Of a stretch of DNA of 64,000 nt, positions 29,420 to 38,335 are shown piece after piece. This DNA is from Martinezella miluonensis (GTDB taxonomy: Bacteria > Pseudomonadota > Alphaproteobacteria > Rhizobiales > Rhizobiaceae), in the NCBI RefSeq assembly GCF_900094545.1, contig NZ_FMAH01000001.1, positions 1 through 64,000 on the forward strand. The letters run 5' to 3'. Below the pieces are notes generated by a model that saw only the letters and a list, made by a program, of their open reading frames with translations, did no database searches and was not told the DNA's origin. The position numbers were made by a program, and so were the translations under genes. Each line of letters begins with the position of its first letter. Position 1 is the first letter of the stretch.

Positions 29420-29869
29420 AATCGTCCCCGCCGAAATGCCGCACGCTCAAGCGCCGGCGAAACCGCTGATGATCCGCGCCAGGCGCGATGAGGACGCGAG
29501 GAAAAGCATAGGCGGCCGGCGATCAAATGATCGAGGCGCTAAAGCTCGCTCGTTCATCAAAGTCTTGTGCGGACCTGTTTGATGAGATGGATACCGGATC
29601 GAACCCGGTACGACGGGGCGGCTTCATGCCTTTTGAGAACGAGTCACAATTTTCCCATTCCGACGTTCAGGCTCATTATTTATGGTTAATTCCTTGCCCG
29701 AAGGTTAATGACCTCGGACCGACCGTCTTGTTTCGATCGCATCTAATTTAGATGTTACTTTTCTGCGCCTTCGGCCCGACAGCAAACGCGCCTGGACGCA
29801 AGTCACGAGCAAGCTTCATACCCTACTGCTCCAGGCGTAGACACCTTCGATGTCGATACGGAGAGAGCA
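29420..29869. promoter_or_regulatory. Control region of the che operon and the divergent small gene
   Basis: 450 bases without a longer gene. Visible elements: a 6-bp hairpin TACCGG/CCGGTA near 29594-29612; two GGTTAAT direct repeats at 29684-29690 and 29703-29709 (19 bp apart); and a perfect 15-bp palindrome CATCTAATTTAGATG at 29740-29754. These are candidate regulatory sites for the che promoter. Confidence 0.55.
29740..29754. promoter_or_regulatory. 15-bp palindrome upstream of che operon
   Basis: CATCTAA-T-TTAGATG, a perfect inverted repeat in AT-rich DNA. It lies 116 bp before the small-gene start at 29870 and 321 bp upstream of icpA. Operator candidate; the factor is unknown. Confidence 0.45.
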
Positions 29870-29980
29870 ATGATTGTTCTTGGTTTGACCGCTTCGCTGA
29901 TGGCCAGCATGACGCTCGCGGCCTTCATGCTTCTGTGCCGCATCGAAGAAGCCCGCGGCAAGGCCTCTCGCATCCTCTAA
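29870..29980 (+). CDS. Small single-pass membrane protein, 36 aa
   Basis: MIVLGLTASLMASMTLAAFM followed by LLCRIEEARGKASRIL and a TAA stop. GGAG at 29860-29863 lies 6 nt before the ATG, an ideal ribosome site. Residues 2-23 form one hydrophobic helix and a short basic tail follows, giving an N-out/C-in small membrane protein. It stands alone between the che control region and a glycosyltransferase gene. Too short for standard gene finders. Function unknown. Confidence 0.6.
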   Translation: MIVLGLTASLMASMTLAAFMLLCRIEEARGKASRIL

Positions 29981-30143
29981 CGATGTCGAACCCGATATCT
30001 CCGGGCCGCAGGGTCGGGCGCGAAGCCCTTTGCACTTTGAGACAGGGCGCCGCTTCGCCATCTTTCTCGTTCGCCGGCCGCTAGCATTAGGCTTGATAGT
30101 TCCGTATTAAGCCTCACGACCTGGCACCGAGATCTATCATTTA

Positions 30144-31640
30144 ATGTCCGATACGACCCAATCCCGAACGAATACCCAGAAGCTTTCGCTGGGAACAGCG
30201 CTTGCGATCATCTTCGGAGTGACGCTCTGGCGCGTGCTCATGTTGCTGATCAACAGGACGGACCTGTTCGTCGACGAGGCGCAATATTGGTTCTGGGGTC
30301 AGAACCTGGATTTCGGCTATTATTCCAAGCCGCCGATGATTGCCTGGGTCATCCGCTTCTTCAATACGATCTCGGGATCGGACTCGACATTCTGGATCCG
30401 CATCTCGGCGCCGCTTTTTCATCTCGCCACCGCCCTGATGCTGATGGTGACGACGCGACGGCTGTTCGATGGAGAAGAAGGGCGCAATATTGCCCCCTGG
30501 GCCGGCGTCATCTTCATCACCCTGCCGGCCGCATCGCTTTCGGCCGTGCTGGTGTCGACCGACACGATCCAGATCCTGTTCATCACGATTGCCATCTGGG
30601 CCTTTATCGGCCTGACCAGGCGTTCTTCCGTTTCCGAAGCTCTGATCCTCGGCCTCGGCCTCGGCCTCGCCTTCATGACGAAATACTCCGTGCTCTTCCT
30701 GCTGCCGGGCGTGGGCATCGCCATGCTGACGCTGCGCTCCGCGCGCATCGCCTGGCGGGACGTCGCAATTGCCGCCGTCGTCGGTGCCATCGTCGTTGCG
30801 CCCAATCTTTGGTGGAACCTCACGCATGACGCAGCGACCGTAAAACACACCGGAAGCATCGCCCGGTGGAGCACAGGTGGCAGCGGGGCCAGCCCGCTGA
30901 AGCATCTCCTCAACGGGCTCAACTTCGTCGGAGCGCAGTTCGGCGTGGTCGGTCCAGTCGTATTCTATGCGCTTTTGTGGGCGACCTGGCGGCTGATCCG
31001 CGGGCAAAGCGACGACAAGGAGAAATTGCTGTTCTGGCTATCCATGCCGGTGGTGATCCTGATCGCTCTGCAGGCCCTCTTCGCCAAGGCCTATGCCAAC
31101 TGGGCTGTCGCCGCCTATGCTGCAGGCACTATTCTTGCAGTCCTGCTGCTCTATCGCCTGACGAAGAAGGGGCTGGTCACCTCGCTGATCATCGGCGCGA
31201 TCGTCGCCATCGTCATCCCGGTGCTGACCGTTCTCGCGCTTGATGTCAAAATGCCGAACGGCGATCTCGTCATGAAGCGCTATGTCGGCCGCAGCATCGT
31301 CAGCCTGGAAATCGCCGATATCTCTACGACTGCAAAGCTGCCTGATATCGTGGCGTCGGATCGCGCCATCCTTGCCGATCTCTTCTATACGCTGAAGGGC
31401 AAGCCATTCCACATCTACGCCCGCAATTTCGGCGGCTTCCCGAAGAACTATTACGAGCAGGATTTCTCCCTACCCGCCAATGTGACCCGTCCGGTGCTGT
31501 TCGTCGACACCGATCCGATCACCTGCCCCGAAGGCCAGGCCGAGCTCATCAAGAGCTGGTCGCCTCCCTTCGGCGATATGAAGGGCGATACACTCTATGC
31601 CTATCGCGTTCCGGCAAGCTGCCTGGCGCCGAAGCCGTGA
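30144..31640 (+). CDS. GT39/ArnT-type membrane glycosyltransferase
   Basis: 498 aa with about 10-12 membrane segments. Between the first two helices it carries the acidic catalytic motif of the PMT_2/ArnT superfamily (RTDLFVDEAQYWFWGQNLDFGYYSKPPMIAW; D44-E45). These enzymes move a sugar from a polyprenyl-phosphate donor to lipid A or protein on the periplasmic side. The acceptor cannot be read from sequence. No strong Shine-Dalgarno precedes the ATG. An imperfect inverted repeat AGGCTTgATA/TATtAAGCCT lies at 30089-30114. Confidence 0.88.
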   Translation: MSDTTQSRTNTQKLSLGTALAIIFGVTLWRVLMLLINRTDLFVDEAQYWFWGQNLDFGYYSKPPMIAWVIRFFNTISGSDSTFWIRISAPLFHLATALMLMVTTRRLFDGEEGRNIAPWAGVIFITLPAASLSAVLVSTDTIQILFITIAIWAFIGLTRRSSVSEALILGLGLGLAFMTKYSVLFLLPGVGIAMLTLRSARIAWRDVAIAAVVGAIVVAPNLWWNLTHDAATVKHTGSIARWSTGGSGASPLKHLLNGLNFVGAQFGVVGPVVFYALLWATWRLIRGQSDDKEKLLFWLSMPVVILIALQALFAKAYANWAVAAYAAGTILAVLLLYRLTKKGLVTSLIIGAIVAIVIPVLTVLALDVKMPNGDLVMKRYVGRSIVSLEIADISTTAKLPDIVASDRAILADLFYTLKGKPFHIYARNFGGFPKNYYEQDFSLPANVTRPVLFVDTDPITCPEGQAELIKSWSPPFGDMKGDTLYAYRVPASCLAPKP

Positions 31641-31800
31641 TGCCCGATAGTCCTGTCATGGAAGAAATCGCGCCGGGACGGTTGACCGGCCGGCGCAAGT
31701 GCATCATGACGGGACGCACTATGAAGGCGCGAGGCGTCCTGATATCATGACCGAACCGCCGGAGTTCGCGCCGGCAAAGGAAAGAAGGCATTTCTGACCG

Positions 31801-32220
31801 TTGAGCCCACTCGAATTCGGCGCTGCCGACAGCGAAGATAGAGACGACAGGACGCACCGCGCCGGAGCGCGCGTGATTGCCTCGCTGTTCGTCGCATTTT
31901 TCGCCTATATCGGGCTAGCGCTTGGCGGCGGCATCAACCTTGCCACGCGGGCGGATGCAGATGCTCTCTCTTCCGGTAGGGAAAGCCAGCCACTCTACCT
32001 TTCTCTGCGGGATCCGGTTCGCGGCACTCTCGTCGCCGATCGGCTAGTGACGCCGAAGGCCACCTGGCACGACATAGGGCCTGCAACGCTTACTGCCCTT
32101 CCCTCCCTCGGATATCCGGCCACACCCTGGCAGCCGCGCCATGCGGACAACGTCTCGCGGCTCGAAACCCTGGCACTTCGCGCCTATCTCGCTCGCGGTC
32201 CTCCAAGCAGGCTCGCCTAA
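31801..32220 (+). CDS. Hypothetical membrane-anchored protein (TTG start)
   Basis: 139 aa if the TTG at 31801 is used; a GTG at 31873 is an alternative. One hydrophobic helix (VIASLFVAFFAYIGLALGGGINLA) and a ~90-residue C-terminal part. Codon usage is GC-rich at third positions like its neighbours, supporting a real gene. Purine-rich AAGGAAAGAAGG lies 13 nt before the TTG. It sits between the GT39 gene and secDF on the same strand. Function unknown. Confidence 0.5.
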   Translation: MSPLEFGAADSEDRDDRTHRAGARVIASLFVAFFAYIGLALGGGINLATRADADALSSGRESQPLYLSLRDPVRGTLVADRLVTPKATWHDIGPATLTALPSLGYPATPWQPRHADNVSRLETLALRAYLARGPPSRLA

Positions 32221-32313
32221 GCGGTCGGCGCAGACGCGCTGCATTCCCGACATGATCTTCAGTCCGCCAGCGGCCAGGCCGCCGGCATAAGCATATTTTC
32301 AAGGATAATACCC

Positions 32314-34872
32314 ATGCGTACCTCACCATGGCTCGTGGCGCTTTATACAGTGGTCATCCTGATTGGCCTTCTGATCGCCCTGCCGAACGCGCTGCCGCCG
32401 TCAGCGCTCGACAAAATCCCCTCCTGGCTGCCGCATAGCCAGGTTCCGCTCGGTCTCGACCTTCGCGGCGGCTCCTATCTCGTGCTCGAAGTCGACGAGA
32501 AGGATCTGACGAACGGCCGGCTGCAATCGCTGCAGCAGGACGCGCGCCGCGTGTTGCGCGACAAGAACATCCAGACCCGCTCGGTCGTCCGCAACGGCAA
32601 TCAGGTGGTGGTGACGATTAACGATGCCTCGCAGAGCAACGATGCGGTGACGCAGCTGCGCACGCTTGCCAACACGGTCACGTCGGGCCTCTCGGCAGGT
32701 CAGTCCGATCTCAACATCGCACCGAACGGTGCGGCGATCGCCATGTCTTTCTCGCAGGCGGGTATTTCGGCCAACGTCGATTCCGCCGTTCAGCAGAGCC
32801 TCGAAGTCATCCGCAAGCGTGTCGACCAGGTCGGCGTCGCCGAGCCGACCATCCAGCGCGTCGGCCCGAACCGCGTTCTAGTCCAGCTTCCGGGGGCACA
32901 GGACCCGTCGCGTCTGCGTGAGCTTCTCGGCTCGACTGCAAAGATGTCCTTCCACCTGCTTGCCGACAGCGTCGATCCGAACAATCCTGGCCCCGGCGTC
33001 ACCATCCTGAAGGACGAGCGGGGCAACAGCTATCCGGTGCTCGACCGTATCGAACTGTCCGGCGACCGTCTGACGGACGCCCGCGTCAGCTTCGATCCAA
33101 ACACGCATGAGCCGCTTGTCACCTTCCGCTTCGACAGCGCCGGTGCCAATCGTTTCGCTGAAATCACCCGCGAAAATGTCGGCAAGCCTTTTGCCATCGT
33201 GCTCGACAACAAGGTGCTGAGTGCACCGAATATCCGCGAGCCGATCACCGGCGGTTCGGGTCAGATCTCCGGCAACTTCACCGCCGACAGCGCCACCACG
33301 CTCGCCGCCCTGTTGCGCGCCGGCGCGCTCCCGGCCAAATTGACCGTCATCGAAGAACGCACCGTCGGCGCTGACCTCGGCGCCGATGCGATCCAGAAGG
33401 GCATCTATAGCGGCCTGGTAGGCTTCGTCTTGGTTGCCGCCTTCATCTTCGTGCTCTACGGCGCCTGGGGGATTCTCGCGAATGTTGCACTGCTCGTCCA
33501 CACGATCCTGACCTTCTCGGCCCTGACGCTGGTTGGCGCCACGCTGACGCTGCCCGGCATCGCCGGCATCGTCCTCGGTATCGGCCTTGCGGTTGATGCC
33601 AACGTTCTCATCAACGAGCGTATCCGCGAAGAAACCCGCAAGGACCGCGGCGCATTCGCCGCCATCGATAACGGCTTCAGGAAGGCTTATTCGACGATTA
33701 TCGACGGCAACATGACGGCCCTGATCGCGGCCGCCATCCTATTCTACTTTGGCTCTGGCCCGGTTCGCGGCTTTGCCGTGACCATGGGTCTCGGCCTCAT
33801 CATCTCGATGTTCACCTCCGTCGCCTTCGTACGCGTCGTGATGATCGCCATCACCCGCCGCCGCAAGCTGAAGGTGCTCAACATCAGGCCGCTGATCCCC
33901 TTCAGCCCCTATGACAAGCACATTCACTTCATGAAGGCCCGCTTCTTTGGCGTCACCGTCTCGGCGATCCTGTCGATCGCCTCGGTGGTACTGTTCATCC
34001 ATCCTGGCCTCAACTACGGCGTCGATTTCCGCGGCGGCATCCAGATGTCGGTCAAGACCAAGGACGCGGCCGATTTGTCGACGTTCCGCGAGGGCCTGAA
34101 CACGCTCGGCCTCGGCGAAATCGCACTGCAGTCTTTCGGCGACAACAACAGCATCCTTATCCGCGCCCAGCGCCAGGACGGCGGCGAAGAGGCACAGACA
34201 GCAGCGGTGACCAAGCTCAAGGCAGAAATCACCAAGATCGACCCAGCCGCAACCATTGAAGGCACCGATGTCATCGGCCCGAAGGTCTCGGGCGAGCTTG
34301 CCTGGGCCGGCATCCTGTCGGTCGTGATCGCCAGCCTGGCGATGCTCGTCTACATCTGGGTGCGGTTCGAATGGCCGTTTGCGGTCGGCGCCATTGTCAC
34401 ACTGGTGCTCGACGTCACCAAGGCGATCGGCTTCTTCGCGATCACCGGCCTCGATTTCAACCTGACGGCCATCGCCGCGATCCTGACGCTTGTGGGATAT
34501 TCGGTGAACGACAAGGTCGTGGTCTATGACCGCATGCGTGAAAATATGCGGCTTTACAAGTCGATGCCGCTGCGCGAGATCATCGACAGGTCGATCAACG
34601 AGACCCTGGCGCGAAGCCTCTATACCAACGCCACCGCTTTCCTGGCGCTGGTGCCGATGGCGATCTGGGGCGGTAGCGCCGTCTCCAGCTTCGCGATCCC
34701 GATGGTGTTCGGCATACTTGTCGCTGGCGCCTCGTCGATCTTCATCGCAGCGCCGATCCTGCTCTTCCTCGGCGACTGGCGCCGTCGGCATGCCAAGCCC
34801 GCCGCCAACGATGCGGCATCGACAGACGGCAAGTCGGACAAGGGCAACAAGCAGATTCCTGCGGCGGAATAA
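32314..34872 (+). CDS. secDF: Fused protein translocase subunit SecDF
   Basis: 852 aa, SecD and SecF in one chain. SecD half: VPLGLDLRGGSYLVLEVD, periplasmic P1 domain, LLRAGALPAKLTVIEERTVG, and the ADANVLINERIREE-like helix (LAVDANVLINERIREETRKDRG). SecF half begins about residue 545 (NYGVDFRGGIQM) and includes VGYSVNDKVVVYDRMREN. Twelve membrane helices expected. It uses the proton gradient to help release secreted proteins. AAGGA lies about 9 nt before the ATG. The end is Lys/Asp-rich. Confidence 0.97.
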   Translation: MRTSPWLVALYTVVILIGLLIALPNALPPSALDKIPSWLPHSQVPLGLDLRGGSYLVLEVDEKDLTNGRLQSLQQDARRVLRDKNIQTRSVVRNGNQVVVTINDASQSNDAVTQLRTLANTVTSGLSAGQSDLNIAPNGAAIAMSFSQAGISANVDSAVQQSLEVIRKRVDQVGVAEPTIQRVGPNRVLVQLPGAQDPSRLRELLGSTAKMSFHLLADSVDPNNPGPGVTILKDERGNSYPVLDRIELSGDRLTDARVSFDPNTHEPLVTFRFDSAGANRFAEITRENVGKPFAIVLDNKVLSAPNIREPITGGSGQISGNFTADSATTLAALLRAGALPAKLTVIEERTVGADLGADAIQKGIYSGLVGFVLVAAFIFVLYGAWGILANVALLVHTILTFSALTLVGATLTLPGIAGIVLGIGLAVDANVLINERIREETRKDRGAFAAIDNGFRKAYSTIIDGNMTALIAAAILFYFGSGPVRGFAVTMGLGLIISMFTSVAFVRVVMIAITRRRKLKVLNIRPLIPFSPYDKHIHFMKARFFGVTVSAILSIASVVLFIHPGLNYGVDFRGGIQMSVKTKDAADLSTFREGLNTLGLGEIALQSFGDNNSILIRAQRQDGGEEAQTAAVTKLKAEITKIDPAATIEGTDVIGPKVSGELAWAGILSVVIASLAMLVYIWVRFEWPFAVGAIVTLVLDVTKAIGFFAITGLDFNLTAIAAILTLVGYSVNDKVVVYDRMRENMRLYKSMPLREIIDRSINETLARSLYTNATAFLALVPMAIWGGSAVSSFAIPMVFGILVAGASSIFIAAPILLFLGDWRRRHAKPAANDAASTDGKSDKGNKQIPAAE

Positions 34873-34892
34873 GCAGCAAATCTATGGAAACA

Positions 34893-34918
34893 GGACATGC
34901 CCGGCTGCGGGCATGTCC
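34893..34918 (+). terminator. Strong hairpin after secDF
   Basis: Perfect 11-bp stem GGACATGCCCG / CGGGCATGTCC with loop GCTG, starting 20 nt past the secDF stop. No T-run follows on the plus strand, so it is a terminator-like or RNA-stabilising hairpin. Confidence 0.6.
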
Positions 34919-34928
34919 GCCAGCCGCT

Positions 34929-35035
34929 CCAAAGCGCGTTGCGATCCTTCAGATCCGCTTCTCGTGCTTTAGACCTTTGACGTTGCGCATGCCGTTACCG
35001 CAAAACCGCTGCACACTTTTGCGCGACATGCTTTA
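34929..35035. repeat. Dispersed rhizobial intergenic repeat (copy B)
   Basis: Two modules: 34929-34971 (CCAAAGCGCGTTGCGATCCT and onward to GTGCTTTAG) and 34981-35035, whose core CGCAAAACCGCTGCACACTT matches copies A (2547-2594) and C (40477-40524). The right end overlaps the stop codon of the next gene (35033-35035). Confidence 0.7.
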
Positions 35036-35908
35036 GGAAATAGACGGCATATGCAACGGTAGCCCCGGACGCGGCGCCGTTATCTTCTCAACCACACCGT
35101 TTTCCTGCTCGCTGACGAGCAGATGCTTGCCATCGACTGTAAAGGCGATATTGCTCGGCCTCGTACCATCCGTACGGATATGGCCGGCCATTCTACCCTC
35201 GGTATCGACAAGCGAGATTTCGCCCAGCCCATACATCGCGCAATAGAGCACTCCGCTGCGATCGAAGGCGAGACCGGCCGGGCCGCGTAGCATATTCATG
35301 GCAGGCGTTGGCATCGATCGGACGAACAGTTCCTGCCGCCCGCCAATGATCTGCCGGTGGATGTTCCCGGTTAGCGTCTCGCTGTAATAGAGCAGCCCGT
35401 CAGCGCCGAAGGCTATGCCGCCGGCAAAGAGCAGGCCTGCCGCCAGTACCCTGATGACCCGGCCATCGGCAGGATCGATCTGATAGACACAGCCATTGTA
35501 GGCTGCCTTGAAAAAATCGGGATGAATATGGCCGCCTTTGAGGAGGTCGTCGAGACGGATGCCTGAATCGGTCATGTAAAGCAGGCCATCCGGGCCAAAA
35601 GCGAGAGCATTTGGATGAAGAAACGGGCCGTCGGCGCTACCTTCGATTACCTGCAGCACGCGGCCCTGCGACGATAGCCTGACAAGAGAATTTTCCGGAC
35701 CGTCGGCTATCCAGAAACATCCATCACCGTCGATCGCAATCCCGCTCGGGGTGCCGCCGATTTTGCAAATTTCCTGATATGCACCGCTTGTCTCGAAAAG
35801 TTTCAGACAGCGGCGGCTGGTATCCATCTCCACCAGTGCGAAGCGCCCATCGGGCAAAGCCACCAGCCCGCTAGGCAGACGCAGCCTAGTGGCAATCGTT
35901 TCGTTCAT
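35033..35908 (-). CDS. SMP-30/gluconolactonase-like beta-propeller protein
   Basis: 291 aa. Repeated propeller blades with NHL/SMP-30 patterns: LPSGLVALPDGRFALVEMD, GTPSGIAIDGDGCFWIADGPENSLVRL, HPNALAFGPDGLLYMTDSG, GGIAFGADGLLYYSE, RGPAGLAFDRSGVLYCAMYG, RPSNIAFTVDGKHLLVSE. Probably a metal-dependent lactonase or esterase; substrate unknown. No signal peptide. Divergent from the helicase gene. Confidence 0.85.
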   Translation of the reverse strand: MNETIATRLRLPSGLVALPDGRFALVEMDTSRRCLKLFETSGAYQEICKIGGTPSGIAIDGDGCFWIADGPENSLVRLSSQGRVLQVIEGSADGPFLHPNALAFGPDGLLYMTDSGIRLDDLLKGGHIHPDFFKAAYNGCVYQIDPADGRVIRVLAAGLLFAGGIAFGADGLLYYSETLTGNIHRQIIGGRQELFVRSMPTPAMNMLRGPAGLAFDRSGVLYCAMYGLGEISLVDTEGRMAGHIRTDGTRPSNIAFTVDGKHLLVSEQENGVVEKITAPRPGLPLHMPSIS

Positions 35909-36183
35909 GTCCTGAAACCTTCGTTCTACGCACTACCAAGCCATAAAACTCAACATACCGCGTCGAAATAATACATAAGGATGACGAACGCCGTTTTCGA
36001 GCCTGAATTGACCAAATCCGGATAAGATTCTTGCACAAGAGGTCACTTCCGCGTTGCTGCCCCGCCAATCTTGACAGGCTTGCGCGATTCGGAACATCCA
36101 TAGAACGTCTGGATAATTTCGCCGATGCGATTCGTCGTGGATTGCGCCCAGCCATCCTTCATCCGACAGGTTCAGGAGAGTTC

Positions 36184-38253
36184 ATGACCGCTGCCTATCT
36201 GGAAAAGCTGAACCCGGAGCAGCGGCTGGCGGTGGAGCACGGTACGACTGCATCTGACGATCATGTCGCCGGGCCACTGCTTGTTATCGCCGGGGCCGGC
36301 TCCGGCAAGACGAATACGCTTGCCCATCGCGTGGCGCATCTGATCGTCAAGGGTGCGGATCCGCGCCGCATTCTGCTGATGACATTCTCGCGCCGGGCCG
36401 CCGCGGAAATGGGCCGGCGGGTCGAGCGGATTTGCCGCGAGGTGCTGGGTGCGAATGCCGGCATCACCGCCGATGCGCTTGCCTGGACCGGCACGTTCCA
36501 TGGCATTGGTGCGCGCCTGCTGCGGGACTATGCCGAGCAGATCGGCATCGATCCGGCCTTCACAATCCACGACCGGGAAGACAGCGCCGATCTGATGAAC
36601 CTTGCGCGCCACGACCTCGGCTTTTCCAAGACGGAGAACCGCTTCCCTACCAAGGCGACATGCCTTGCCATCTATTCACGCTCCGTCAATGCGGAAGCGC
36701 CGCTCGATGGCGTGCTGCGCGATTACTTCCCTTGGTGCGCGATGTGGGAGCAGCAGCTTCGCGATCTCTTCGCCGCCTATGTCGAGGCAAAGCAGGTGCA
36801 GAACGTACTCGATTACGACGATTTGCTGCTCTACTGGGCGCATATGCTGCAGGAGCCGCTGATCGCCGAGGATATCGGCAGCCGCTTCGATCATGTGCTG
36901 GTCGACGAATATCAGGACACAAACCGGCTGCAATCCTCCATCCTCCTCGCGTTGAAGCCAGATGGCCGAGGATTGACTGTCGTTGGCGACGATGCGCAGT
37001 CGATCTACTCCTTCCGTGCCGCAACCGTGCGCAACATCCTCGATTTCCCCAAGGCTTTCACGCCATCGGCCGATATCGTCACGCTCGACCGCAATTATCG
37101 CTCGACGCAGCCTATTCTCGCCGCCGCCAATGCCGTGATCGATCTTGCTTCGGAGCGCTTCACCAAGAACCTGCGCACCGAGCGGCAGAGCACGGAGCGC
37201 CCGCGGCTGGTGACGGTGCGCGATGAAGCGGATCAGGCGCGCTACATCGCCGATCAGGTGCTGGAAAATCGCGAGGGCGGCGCGAGGCTGAAGCAGCAGG
37301 CCGTGCTCTTCCGCACCTCAAGCCATAGCGGACCGCTGGAAGTGGAGCTCACCCGCCGCAACATCCCCTTCGTCAAGTTCGGCGGACTGAAGTTTCTCGA
37401 CAGCGCTCATGTCAAGGACATGCTGGCGGCGCTGCGTTTCGCCCAAAACCCGCGCGACCGTGTGGCAGGCTTCCGCCTGATGCAACTCCTGCCCGGCGTC
37501 GGCCCTTCCACGGCACAGCGCGTGCTCGACCAGATCGGCGAAGAGGCAAGCCCGATCACGGCGCTGGCCGAACTGCCGCCACCTCCGCGCACGGGAGACG
37601 ACTGGACGGCCTTCGTCGAGACGATGCGGGAGGTCAAAAGCGGCAAGGCCGGATGGCCGGCGGAAATCGGCCTGGTGCGCCAATGGTACGAGCCGCACCT
37701 CGAACGGACGCATGAAGATGCTTCCACGCGCCAGGCAGACCTAATCCAGCTCGAACAGATCGCCGCGGGCTACGGCTCGCGCGAGCGCTTTCTCACCGAA
37801 CTGACGCTCGATCCGCCTGACGCCACCAGCGATCAGGCGGGCGTGCCGCTGCTCGACGAGGACTATCTGATCCTGTCGACCATCCACTCCGCCAAAGGGC
37901 AGGAATGGACGAAGGTCTTCATCCTCAACGCCGTCGACGGCTGCATTCCCGCCGATCTCGCCGTCGGATCATCCGCCGAGATCGAAGAGGAACGGCGGCT
38001 GCTTTATGTTGCCATGACGCGGGCCAAGGACAATCTCGATCTCGTTATTCCGCAGCGTTTCTTCGTGCACGGCCAGCACGCGCAGGGGGACAAACACGTC
38101 TTTGCCTCGCGCACACGCTTCATCCCGGCGACATTGCTGCAGTTCTTCGAGGTTTGCGGCTGGCCGCAAGCGCGCGCCGAAAGCCCCGCCGCCATTCGTG
38201 CGCGAGAGGTGCGCGTCGATGTCGGCGCGCGGATGCGGGGCATGTGGCGGTGA
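36184..38253 (+). CDS. UvrD/Rep-family (SF1A) ATP-dependent DNA helicase
   Basis: 689 aa from ATG 36184, with AGGAG 5 nt upstream; the frame is open from 36031 but the upstream part is not helicase-like. Motif I AGAGSGKT (36-43), LLMTFSRRAAAEMGRR (Ia), VDEYQDTN (II), VVGDDAQSIYSFRAA (III), LDRNYRST (IV), STIHSAKGQEWTKVFI (V), RRLLYVAMTRAKDNL (VI). A 3'-5' helicase of DNA repair/recombination type, shorter than classic UvrD. Not AddA: no nuclease domain. Confidence 0.93.
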   Translation: MTAAYLEKLNPEQRLAVEHGTTASDDHVAGPLLVIAGAGSGKTNTLAHRVAHLIVKGADPRRILLMTFSRRAAAEMGRRVERICREVLGANAGITADALAWTGTFHGIGARLLRDYAEQIGIDPAFTIHDREDSADLMNLARHDLGFSKTENRFPTKATCLAIYSRSVNAEAPLDGVLRDYFPWCAMWEQQLRDLFAAYVEAKQVQNVLDYDDLLLYWAHMLQEPLIAEDIGSRFDHVLVDEYQDTNRLQSSILLALKPDGRGLTVVGDDAQSIYSFRAATVRNILDFPKAFTPSADIVTLDRNYRSTQPILAAANAVIDLASERFTKNLRTERQSTERPRLVTVRDEADQARYIADQVLENREGGARLKQQAVLFRTSSHSGPLEVELTRRNIPFVKFGGLKFLDSAHVKDMLAALRFAQNPRDRVAGFRLMQLLPGVGPSTAQRVLDQIGEEASPITALAELPPPPRTGDDWTAFVETMREVKSGKAGWPAEIGLVRQWYEPHLERTHEDASTRQADLIQLEQIAAGYGSRERFLTELTLDPPDATSDQAGVPLLDEDYLILSTIHSAKGQEWTKVFILNAVDGCIPADLAVGSSAEIEEERRLLYVAMTRAKDNLDLVIPQRFFVHGQHAQGDKHVFASRTRFIPATLLQFFEVCGWPQARAESPAAIRAREVRVDVGARMRGMWR

Positions 38254-38335
38254 GTTGCGGCTATTCGTTGGGGTCGCCGTTTCGGTAAAGCCCCTCACCC
38301 TAGCCCTCAACTGGTTCAACTTTTACTATCAATAC

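Noticed and set aside
29590..29615. tRNA T-arm-like sequence (GGTTCGATCC on the minus strand)
   Set aside because: The arm pairs only as TACCGG/CCGGTA with a non-standard loop, and no acceptor, D-arm or anticodon arm surrounds it.
36031..36183. N-terminal extension of the helicase
   Set aside because: A clear AGGAG site precedes ATG 36184, followed directly by the helicase Q-motif region LNPEQRLAVEHG.
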